Assembly: GCA_032988165.1 (NCBI GenBank)
Contig: JANTQF010000017.1
Span: 62,001 to 126,000, forward strand
DNA from: Emmonsiellopsis sp. PD_33
Taxonomy: Eukaryota > Ascomycota > Eurotiomycetes > Onygenales > Ajellomycetaceae
Length of the DNA: 64,000 nt
Direction of reading: 5' to 3'
The translations under genes and the position numbers were made by a program. The notes beneath the pieces were generated by a model, which worked only from the letters and a program-made list of their open reading frames with translations, was not told the DNA's origin and did no database searches. How positions within the stretch are numbered: position 1 is the stretch's first letter; each line of letters starts with the position of its first letter. This document shows positions 43,037 to 52,386 of the stretch, in pieces.

Positions 43037-44570
43037 ATGGCTTTGGATAATGACACTCGAGGATGGATTATGAGCTGTGTTAGCGGTGTTGGTAAGCTCG
43101 TTTTTCCAGCTTTGCAAATATACAGACTTTTTAGCTTACTAGATACATAGCTTGCGTTCTTGGATCGAGTATTATATGTGTCGATGTCGTCGTTAGGAAT
43201 TGCGGGGGGCCCAGGGATTTCAAAATTGCTGATAGCAATATATTTTTATCTTCCTCGTTGAGCTTGAGCTCGGGGGTTCTGGTAAGCGGAACAGGACTTG
43301 CGATTAACCAGGGTTGAACAAAGCTGACGGCTAGCAGCTCTTTACCTCTCTTTATAGCATGCTCCCCACGTCGAAAGAATACTTGATTCGAGCCGGATTC
43401 TCGAGCAGAGCGGCCGCCTACCTCCTGATCGGTCTATTTCTAGCTGGAGTCGTGGTTATACAGCTGGTTTCAGGGTTTATTCATCGGCATATCCCCTCGC
43501 ATGTAGTCGACTGTAGGCATACACATGAACCTCACACCAAAGACCCAGAAGAAGGGAACGGAGATATTGATATACACTACCATCATCATCACACTGTCGC
43601 CACGGAACATACCCCTTTAATATCCCGCCAGGGCACTCCCACCGGACCCCCCGCGGAACCAGTCGTCCCGTACTCAGAAATGCCTCTGACATCCCGCCTA
43701 TCCCGCCAAATCAGTTCACTCGTCGGCGGGACGAAACCTTTCTGCGACGAAAATGGCCCCTGCTATGGCTTTTCGCACGCCTGTGGAAAAGAGTGCACGA
43801 AGACCATTGTGCGGGATGATGTGAAATCTGTACTCCCTCGAGATCATAGTGCTACCAGCCAGCCAGACACGGAAGGGCAGAGCCGTGGTTCGGGTACAGA
43901 GTCTCTATTGCACCCATCTTCCCACATCCATGAGACAGGCGAAGGAAACCTCCCATTAGGGATTCATGGCCTTGATTCCTTCGTCGACGACCGTGATATA
44001 TCAACTACCCCTCCTCCATTATCACAGAGCGCAACTCTCGCTGCTCCCGCCCAGCATCATCACCATGTTCCCAAAAATGCATTTCTAGCCATTGGACTTC
44101 AGACATCTCTTGCTATTGCTCTCCACAAGCTTCCCGAAGGCTTTATCACCTACGCAACCAATCACGCAAATCCGACCCTCGGCTTCTCCGTCTTCATGGC
44201 CTTGTTCGTCCATAACATCACAGAAGGATTCGCAATGGCATTGCCACTCTACCTAGCTCTAAACTCCAGACTAAAAGCCATGATCTGGTCCAGCCTACTC
44301 GGCGGGATCAGCCAGCCAGCCGGAGCTGGAATCGCAGCCTTATGGATCTGGGGCGCTGGCAAAGCAACTGGAGACAAGGGCGCCGATCCCGCCGATATAT
44401 CCTGGGCGGTCTACGGCGGCATGTTTGCCGCAACCGCAGGTGTGATGACTAGCGTTTCTCTACAGCTCTTTTCCGAAGGCTTGGTGTTGTCGCATAATAG
44501 ATCACTTTGCATTGGGTTTGCGATTTTCGGGATGGGGATTTTGGGTATGAGTTTTGCATTGACGGCATAA
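43037..44570 (+). CDS. ZIP-family zinc transporter, Zrt3/vacuolar type
   Basis: Three exons, 43037-43091, 43151-43281 and 43338-44570, join in frame to 472 residues. The first two short exons supply the opening helices: MALDNDTRGWIMSCVSGV, ACVLGSSIICVDVVV and IFLSSSLSLSSGVL, then LFTSLYSMLP from exon 3. Starting at 43,359 would remove them. A long His-rich loop (HIDIHYHHHH-type, HQHHHHVPKNAF) precedes the core helices ALHKLPEGF and FVHNITEGF, the metal-binding H-x-x-P/T-E-G motifs of ZIP transporters. The arrangement matches yeast Zrt3, which exports zinc from the vacuole. It is head to head with NUC1. Confidence 0.87.
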
Positions 44571-45039
44571 GAAAACTTCACGGATCGGGCGGATAGACCT
44601 GTCGGTTGAGCTCTTCTGGTTATTTTCTATTCTTTGTTCCTTATGGGGGGTCATTGAGGTCTTGAGGGTTTCCCATTTGTTTTCGTCCGTTGCTTTCTTT
44701 ACACGACTGGATATGATGGTTTATGAGACACGTTCTTTTCTATAGATTTGGGACTAGCTGGGCGTCTTTTAGGTGTCTTTCAGCATTGTATTTTTTCTCC
44801 TGTTGATATTGCTCCTTGCGTTCAATTCAAATCCAAGGAGCTTATTCTGTGTTTCATATGAGCAACGAGATAGGTAGCTTGGCTGAATATATACACTACA
44901 TGCTGGACAGGAGCAAGAAACTATATAATACATTCCACAGTCAATATAGGGCCATTCTCTCACCAAAGGTATATTTCATCGCGCCAACGACTTCAAAAAT
45001 CCCAGCTTCAATAAATCCCCAATCCTAAAAAAAATCCCT
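44571..45039. other. Intergenic region between convergent genes
   Basis: 3' flanks of the zinc transporter and the NSRP1-like gene. Nothing else seen. Confidence 0.5.
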
Positions 45040-46365
45040 CTATTCCCCTTTCCCTTTCCCCTTCTCCTTCTCCGCCGCCATCTCCCTCTCCCTCTTTCTT
45101 GCAAGATACCTCTCCCTCGCACTCTGTACATCCCCCGCCGACTTCGTACTCCGATTCTTCTCCGCGAGCTCCTTGGCCTGCGCATCCTTCTCCTCTTGTT
45201 CCTTCCGCAGCCTCTCCTCCAACTGTGCCGCCAGCATCTCCGTCTGTCTAGCCCGCTGCCCAGCACGCCCAGAGCCAGCTTCCACACCACCGCGCCGTGC
45301 GCCGGACTCCCAACCAGGCGTCCTATCCCTATTCGCCGCTGACACGGGCTTAGCTTTCGGCTTAGCCGCAACGTTCAGACCAGCCGTGAGCAGCTGCCGC
45401 TTATCAACGACCTGCCCCTCATCATTAATAATAATATTCGCGCCTCTTTCATTCAACTCCGCCGCGATCTGCGCCGCCGATTTCTCTTTCTCCTCCTCCT
45501 CCTCCTTCTTCTCCTCCACCTCCTTCTCCCCCTGCTCCACCTCATCACCCTCCTTCCTCCTCTCCACCACCTCCTCCGCCGCCTTAACAACCTCCTCATG
45601 CCTCCGCTCCCCCCTCTGCAACATCTCCTTATAAAACCCCATCATCCCACCCCCCTTCCTCCTCCTCTCCTCTTCCTCCTTCTCCCTCTCAGCCTCCTCC
45701 GCCTCAATCCGCCTCGCCTCCTCCTGCTGCGCCTTATACGCCGCCGTCACAAACTTCTCCTTATCCGCAAACTCATCGCCTTCCGCCTCGCGCTCGCGCG
45801 CGAGCAGTTTGTCGCGGGCGCGCAGCTGGTCACGTTTGCGCAGCTCCGCGCTGCGGAGGAGGGAGGTCATGTATTTGGGGACTTGCGGGGCGGAGGGGTC
45901 GTTGGCATTATCGGGGTTGGTGGTGGAGGCATTTTTTTTAGCGTGGATGGAGTCGTAGACGGCGTCGTAGTCGTAGATGGAGGAGTCGAGGGTGGCGGCG
46001 GTTTCGGCGTGTTTTTTGCTTGTGTGGAGGCTGGAGAGGTTGCTGTAGGTGTTTAGGTTTGATGGGGGGGTTTTGCGCTTGGTTGGCGCGAGTCTTTTGG
46101 AGGGGGGGAGGAGGTCATCGGTGTCTTTGTTTTCGTTGTCGTTGTTGGAGGGTGGTGGTGGTGGTGGTTCGGAGAGGCCGCCTATGGTGGTGATTTCGAT
46201 GGCGCCGTTGTCTATTGCCGTTTTGGGCGCATTGTCGTCTTCGGAGTCCGAGTCGAAGATTGTCTTTTTGCGCTTTTGGGGTGGTTTTATGCCGGGCTTG
46301 GAGAGGGAGAGGGGCTGGGATTTCTTGTTTGTGTTGAAGCCGAGTGAGATGGTTGGGCGCGGCAT
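45040..46365 (-). CDS. NSRP1-like (CCDC55/DUF2040) splicing regulator
   Basis: Single exon, 441 residues from the ATG at 46,365 (MPRPTISLGFNTNKK is the family's typical start; 22 further open codons upstream are not). The conserved core is IYDYDAVYDSIHAKK, then PKYMTSLLRSAELRKRDQLRARDKLLAREREAEGDEFADKEKFVTAAYK, which defines the nuclear speckle splicing regulatory protein 1 N-terminal domain. A long glutamate/lysine coiled coil follows, and the C-terminus is basic. In animals NSRP1 affects alternative splicing; fungal homologues are uncharacterised. The plus strand here is C-rich, reflecting the Glu/Lys/Arg codon bias. It shares a 344-bp divergent promoter with TRS20. Confidence 0.82.
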   Translation of the reverse strand: MPRPTISLGFNTNKKSQPLSLSKPGIKPPQKRKKTIFDSDSEDDNAPKTAIDNGAIEITTIGGLSEPPPPPPSNNDNENKDTDDLLPPSKRLAPTKRKTPPSNLNTYSNLSSLHTSKKHAETAATLDSSIYDYDAVYDSIHAKKNASTTNPDNANDPSAPQVPKYMTSLLRSAELRKRDQLRARDKLLAREREAEGDEFADKEKFVTAAYKAQQEEARRIEAEEAEREKEEEERRRKGGGMMGFYKEMLQRGERRHEEVVKAAEEVVERRKEGDEVEQGEKEVEEKKEEEEEKEKSAAQIAAELNERGANIIINDEGQVVDKRQLLTAGLNVAAKPKAKPVSAANRDRTPGWESGARRGGVEAGSGRAGQRARQTEMLAAQLEERLRKEQEEKDAQAKELAEKNRSTKSAGDVQSARERYLARKREREMAAEKEKGKGKGE

Positions 46366-46709
46366 GATGGAGTGGGATGATGGATGTGAGATTGCAAAGA
46401 GATAAGGAAGGGGTATAAAGGGGTTAATCAATCGAGTGCACTCATGTCAGTCTGCCTCGGGTCAAATGCAGGTCACTATCAATTCCCAACCTGATATGCA
46501 GAGTTGGTTGTATCTTGAACGAGCTGTCCCGGCTGAGATCAATGATGGAACCCGCCGATCACATGACCCGCCTCCTCGCCTCAACTCCGCAACTTCTCCG
46601 TAAATAAATCCAGAAGCTCCAAACAACGAACACATCTCCCATCTCACCAGGGAATTCACAACTAAACACACCTCTCCCATCCCCAACCGAACCCGCATCC
46701 CCTCTGACC
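46366..46709. promoter_or_regulatory. Divergent promoter NSRP1-like / TRS20
   Basis: 344 bp between start codons, with no recognisable specific site. The close head-to-head layout of two housekeeping genes suggests a bidirectional promoter. Confidence 0.4.
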
Positions 46710-47363
46710 ATGTCCTACTACTTCACCATCCTCTCCCCCACCGACGTCCCCCTCTTCAGCCACTCCTTCGGCACCTCCAAAGCCGGCGGAGACGGCGTCG
46801 CCCGCTTCCGCTTCCCAGATAATGCCCCGTACATGAACCAATTCATCGTCCACGCCAGTCTGGATATCGTCGAAGAGCTGCAATGGTCGAATGGCGCCAT
46901 GTACGCACATACCGCGCGCCCTCTCCCATAAACATCCAGCCAACTAACCCCCCCGACCCCGGACCCCCCCAGGTACCTAAAGCACATAGACACCTACCCC
47001 CCAACCTCCTCGCACGTCTCCGCTTTCCTCACCGGCTCCGGCGCCCGCTTCCTCCTCCTCCACCAACCACCACAACCCGCCTCCACGAACGCCGCCGGCG
47101 GCTCCTCTAGCAGCAGCGGCGGCGGCGGCGGTGGTCCACTACTCTCCGGCTCCGCGACATCTACATCCTCGCGCACCTCCTCCTCGTCGATCGCGAATAA
47201 CCCCACCTCGCCGCAGACGGAGGAGGCGATTCGGCAGTTTATGAATGAGGTGTATGAGAATTGGGTGAAGACGGTGATGAGCCCGTTTTACAGGCGGGGG
47301 AAGGAGATTACGAGTCCCGTGTTTAGGGGGAGGGTGGTTGCGGCGGGGAGGAAGTGGTTGTGA
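46710..47363 (+). CDS. TRS20: TRAPP complex subunit Trs20 (sedlin homologue)
   Basis: Two exons, 46710-46900 and 46973-47363, spliced in frame through a codon split AT|G, give 193 residues. MSYYFTILSPTDVPLFSHSFG, GDGVARFRF, MNQFIVHASLDIVEELQW and YLKHIDTYPPTSSHVSAFLTGSGARFLLLHQ are the sedlin/longin fold. EEAIRQFMNEVYENWVKTVMSPFY near the end is the conserved C-terminal helix. Trs20 links TRAPP core subunits for ER-Golgi tethering and autophagy. Typical sedlins are about 140 residues. Here a Ser/Gly/Ala-rich stretch of about 50 residues, including a poly-Ser/poly-Gly run, is inserted between the last beta strand and the final helix, where yeast and human have only a short loop. Confidence 0.95.
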
Positions 47364-48191
47364 TTGAATTCTTTTTTGAAAAGAATTGGTTTTTTTTGCT
47401 GGGTTTGTCATGAGGATGGATGTTTCTTTTTATTCATTTTCAAGGCTGGGCGCAAGGTTGTTTTATTTTTGGGTTTCGTGAGCGCTATGGGTTTTCTTTT
47501 AGTATTTGGAGGATGAGGAAGGGGAGGTCCTCCCTGTGTGCTTTGTCTGCCCTTATGCGCTGGTATATATGGTCGATGATTGATACCCGAGTTTGTTGAT
47601 GTTAGAATAGAAGGTATTTAGTTAATAGATAGGTGAAGCTTATCATTTCCAGAATCAATCCGTAAAAGGATCACATATTGCCGACCTCAGCGGGAAATGG
47701 CTGATAGTATCCATGGGGGAGAAACCCCAAATTATCTCCGAATTATGAGTTGCAATACCAAAGGAGTGGAAAATTAACTTTATACAAAAGGTTGACCTCG
47801 GTATAAGGATACATACAAGCAAAGATACTTCAGACAAATTAGCCCACCCTCACCCGAGCATGAGATGAGAGAGTGAGAATGAGGAAAAAAAGAATCCCAC
47901 TCAATACCGAGAATAAGTCACCCCAGGTCCCGAAATAAACACAACAAACATCATGTAAAAAGAAACGAAAGGAAGGAAGCTGAATGGAGAGGGAAAGCCG
48001 CAAACCGGGGAAGTAAATAACAAGGATCCAGACAACTAGCCCAGCAAAAACGCCATAACCCTGACGAAAACACGCACGCTGAAGTCAGACGAGACAGACA
48101 GATAGACAGACAAAGAGGTCCCAACATGAAATTCCACATCAATACATTCCACTCTACGCCCATCCAATAAAAAAGAGCGGGAAGGCGACCC
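47364..48191. other. Intergenic region between convergent genes
   Basis: T-rich 3' flank of TRS20 and a stretch with GACAGACAGATAGACAG at 48,094-48,110. No gene supported. Confidence 0.5.
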
Positions 48192-49483
48192 TCAAGCAGC
48201 AACACCTGACATTTGCGGGGCAAGTTTCTTCACAGTGACAGCCTTGAAGTTCTCAACAGCCTGCACCATATCTTCCAATTTGGCAATTGATCCGAAGACA
48301 CCTCCCTCCATCTTCACGGATTCACATGCCCCCATATGCAGAGACGGGTCAGCGGCGACGGTGCCATCATCAAGCAGGACGCAATCAAATCCCTTGTCGT
48401 TGGCCTCACGCATTGTTGTGGAGACACAGACGTCTGTGGTCACGCCGGCAAGAACAAGGTTCTTGATGCCCTTGTTGCGCAGTAGTAGTTCGAAATCCGT
48501 GTATGCGAATGCGCTCTTCCCAGGTTTGTCGATGATGGGTTCGCCCATGGCGGGGTATAGTTCTTCAATAATGTCGTGACCAGGCTCTCCGCGAATAAGA
48601 AGACGGCCAAGAGGGCCATCGGACCCGATACCAAGGCCGGAAGGGTTGTTACGTGAGCGGTAATTTTCTCGGCTGGACACAGTTGACATATCGGAACGGT
48701 GGCCTGAGAAAATTATCAGTACCTTGCCTAAGGGATAAATTATACAAGGGGATAATACCCTCGCGCGTGTGGTAAATGGGAAAGCCAGCGGAGCGGAATG
48801 CGATAAGTATCCGCTGTAATTTTGGAATGAGAAGTTGAGCAGGAGTAATGTCATAGCCCTGATACTCCATGTATCCTCCAGGTGAACAGACTATATTGCA
48901 GTCAGAAGACCGTCCATATAAGGCCCAAGTGGCGAGGGAGGGAGCACCTACAATCGCGTTGCATATCAATAATCACAAGCGCAGTTGTAAATGGCGTAAA
49001 CGTTGCATCATGTGGCCAATCATAAGGGGTGGCCGTAACTTGACCCTTCTTCGTCTTAGGATGAGGATTCTGTCGAGGCTTGTCCAGAACTGGTCCATGG
49101 TTGTGAGTAGGATTCAGGACAGTCAACGTCCAGATGCCTGGGTGTCCTGCGGCGACAAGCATGAACGGGCAGTCCATAAGCCGTGACGTCCGTCTCCGCT
49201 TGCGTGTTTCTTCTGTGAGGCCGTTCCTGGGCCTGTACTGGCCTCCGCGGTCACACCGCAGCCATACCTTTGCAACCCTCCCGGGCTTCTTGTCCGTAGG
49301 GGTGCTGGATGACTTGACAACAACGTTATAGCCATGTGCTTTGCCATGGGCCTGCACAGCAGCCAGCAGCGAAGCTCTATCAGGATATGTCCCCTCCTGG
49401 GGGGGTACTAGTTCCATGGACAAGTCAGGCAGATCCTGGAGATCGCTAGGGGCATCGAGATTCAAGTCCGATGAGTCCGCCAT
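48192..49483 (-). CDS. FAR1-type zinc finger fused to isochorismatase-like cysteine hydrolase
   Basis: Three exons, 49483-48952, 48890-48759 and 48703-48192, join in frame to 391 residues. Residues 29-135 are a FAR1/WRKY-GCM1-type DNA-binding domain as in Mutator-like transposases: GTYPDRASLLAAVQAHGKAHGYNVVVKSS, WLRCDRGG with Cys77, DCPF with Cys105, and THNHG with His127/His129 as zinc ligands. Residues 166-391 are an isochorismatase-like hydrolase with the catalytic triad D173 (IIDMQRDF), K284 (PGKSAF) and C314 (TTDVCVS). The subfamily hydrolyses amide or carbamoyl bonds (ureidoacrylate, biuret or similar), with substrate not deducible. Splicing between exons 1 and 2 falls inside the hydrolase (after DMQRD), so the two parts belong to one transcript rather than two genes. 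Odd architecture, possibly a domesticated transposase domain. Confidence 0.85.
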
Positions 49484-50495
49484 GATGATGATGTCAGGGC
49501 CTGGCGGCGCCAGCTAGACAACTGCGGTGCATGCAGCGTTAGCATTTCTGCCATGATGCTCAAGGATTGCTGTGGTAGAATAGGGGGAAGAAAGGAGATC
49601 CGAATCAGGTGCGTGGCAGCAAAGGGGAGATGGATGATGGGGAGCCTCAGGGCCGGCGTGCGTGGACATAATCGGGAGGTTGGGGGCAATGGGCACAGAC
49701 GCGCAACGGCGAGACGGGGCAATTCGCGGCGGCAAGGGCAGAAGACAGACAGAGCAGCACCCAGCGGCGCACCGAGAAACACACGGCATGCAGCAGCCGG
49801 GGCGCGGACTTACCGAGATAGCGTGGAGATGTCGTGGCGGCGGCGTGGAGCTGGAGAGCAGCTATGGGGTCTGATATGTGCACGTCAGGATGCTTTTCGG
49901 CGGGTGGTGTGGTTGGCCCGACGCGGCGCCGTCATGTGACCGCGGCTTGGCGTCGCTGTTTGCGGACTAGCGCGGTGTGTCCCGTTATAGAACTGCGCTA
50001 GGCTGTGTCGGGCTAGCCGGTGTTGTCATGGATCCCCTGATACGGCTTATGTCAGCATGGGGTGCAAACAATCAACATCGTCGAGTCCCATCTCCCCGAC
50101 GACATCGACAGCCCGACCACGCCCTCCGACGACTGACGACGCTCCCGATCTCGACGACGGGCCTGCCATAGCCCAACAAGGTAAGTTGGCGGTTCGACTC
50201 CCGACCGCCCAGGTCTTTCGCTCCCACCGGCCGGAGACACCTGCAGCGAGACACACCGTATCAACACCGATTGCTTGCTTCGCCGGTTTCAGATCTCACC
50301 ACCCACCCCCTCCCGCTGGCCGCGCCCAGCTTGCGGTCAAGCTCGACATACAATAGTACCTGCCTTGTCGCAGTCGCATTACCAACCTCTGGACGCTACT
50401 TTCCCTTCTCTGTCGCCGTTGCGCATCCAACACTCCTGAACGTTGTTTGTGTTGGTTTGCGCTTGGTCCTGCAATTACTCCACCAGGCAACGAAT
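49484..50495. promoter_or_regulatory. Divergent promoter, FAR1-hydrolase / nudE
   Basis: About 1 kb, GC-rich, with 5' leaders of both genes. ORFs in several frames overlap and look fortuitous. A TTCGACT motif near 50,190 is not part of a tRNA. Confidence 0.4.
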
Positions 50496-52386
50496 ATGCC
50501 TCTGCCCGATGAGCCTCCCTCTTCACCGCCAAATGCCTCTACATCCGCCGAAGATGCGATTCGCTATTACAAGTCGCAGTATGAACAGTTGGAAGCCGAA
50601 CTTGCGGATTTCCAGTCTTCCAGTCGGGAGCTGGAGGCCGAGCTGGAGAAGGACATAGAGGCCTCGGAGAAAAGGGAAAGGAAGCTGAAGGAGAAGGTGG
50701 AAAGCATGGGATATGAAGCAGAGGAATGGAAGGCGAGTGCATAGACCTCCATCATACACTCCATGCAATAGATGTCCAATCTCTCTTACTGTACTCGCCT
50801 GCTTTGCCCCACCCGAGCATCGCAGCCGGCAAAACCCACATTACATCACTAACTCCCTCGTGCAGACGAAGTATAAGCAAGCGAAAACAGAAGCAAACTC
50901 CGCCCAGAGCACCCTCCAAAAGGAGATTACGACACTACGGGACGGCAATCGAACTCTGCAGCTAAAGCTTCGAGATATCGAGGTTGCAAATGATGATTTT
51001 GAACGTCAGGCTCGAAACACAACGTCGTCCTTGGAAGACCTTGAATCGAAGTACAATGTGTCGATTGAACGCGGTGTTCTGCTAGAGGAGGAAATAAAAG
51101 TCGGAGAACAGGAGCGCGAACAATTGCGGATAGAGAACCAGCGTCTTCGCGACGAGTTGGCCGATCTGAAGATTGAAGCGCATATCATCCAGGAAAAGCT
51201 TCGAAAGGCCGAACATGCACTGAGGCAAAGGAAGACCAATGTCGCCCCACTTACTCCTGGATTACCTGTTCCTCATACCCCTGATGTTTCTGAACACTCC
51301 CCCGCCACCACAACCTCGTCGCCAACTATTGCAACTCCGCCAACAAAGTCAGTTTCGTCTGTCGCATCTGACACTCAAACACCGCCCTCACCACCATTCT
51401 CTGAGTCGTCATGTAGTTTTCCAAAACCTGCTGCGACCCCCAACTTTCCACGACCGCGAGTTTCCATTTCAGAATCAACAAGGCCGTCATACCCTTCCAG
51501 GGCGAGACACTCTCGAGGTCCTTCGATACCCAACAGCAATGCAACTTCCACTCCATCCGTTACTTCTCGCCTGTCTGTCACGCGCTTCGAATCTACACAC
51601 CGATCGGCGGTCCCAAGGTCTGGTTCTCTGTACCAAATCCGTGGACTTATTGGCAAAATGCAGAAGCTTGAAGAGCGCGTACAGTCTGCCAGGTCTAGAC
51701 TTCCGGCACCGGTAGATACGCCACCCAGAGCTTCTCCGAGAACCAACTCGGCTCTAGGGCAGAGCTACATTCCTTCCTCGGTAACTGTTAGGAGATCCTC
51801 ACGAAAACGAACCAGTGGAAGCGTTGCCAGTTCGCGAGATGGGGACTCTACTCCTTCATACATCCCACAAAGCAGGAACTCATTCGGCGTTCCTCAGGCC
51901 ACTCCCACCCGTTCTACCCATGGCGACAGCAGACCTAGCAGCAGAGCAAGCCTGTCCAGCCGCACCTCAATCAGCCAAATCCCCCAACCCGGAAGCGCAA
52001 TCCCGCAACCTCGTTCTGAAAGCCGACAGAGCCTCAACGGTTCGCGCACGCCGGTTGGTCATTACTCGACCAATCCAACAACGGAGAGCCGACGACCCAG
52101 GTCGTCCCTTAGCAACTATAGCCACTCTCTTAATATGTCCCATATTGACGAAAACGACGATATAACGACCCCTACGCCACGACGCAGTACATTCAACAAG
52201 GGGGACCATGAGGGGTCTGGAATCCCCACGCCAGGCTTCAAAAAACGAGAATCTGGAGGAACCACCAACCCTCCATCAATGTTACCCGCTCCCCGTCGTA
52301 TTAGTTCTGGTCTTGATCGACGGGAAGGAGACATGGGTCCTCCCGAAAGGAAGAAGAAACTAAGCGAAGTAGGCGAGACCTATTAG
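50496..52386 (+). CDS. nudE: Nuclear distribution protein NudE
   Basis: Dynein/LIS1 adaptor required for nuclear migration. Two exons, 50496-50732 and 50866-52386, give 585 residues, the length of filamentous-fungal NudE. Residues about 20-190 form a continuous coiled coil (DAIRYYKSQYEQLEAELADFQ ... TKYKQAKTEANSAQSTLQKEITTLRD ... LRIENQRLRDELADLKIEA), the LIS1- and dynein-binding part. The rest is Ser/Pro/Arg-rich and disordered. The exon junction ...EEWK|TKYKQ requires a GC donor (AAG|GCGAGT) with a normal acceptor (GTGCAG) and branch (CTAAC). The nearby GT at 50,737 would throw exon 2 out of frame. The ATG at 50,496 is in the stretch just before the coiled coil. Confidence 0.9.

Noticed and set aside
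45040..46056. Several plus-strand ORFs opposite the NSRP1-like gene
   Set aside because: Leucine/proline/serine runs are the complement of Glu/Lys codons; no independent evidence.
50180..50215. TTCGACT with flanking GC-rich bases, tRNA T-arm-like
   Set aside because: The flanking stems do not pair and no acceptor or anticodon stem fits nearby.
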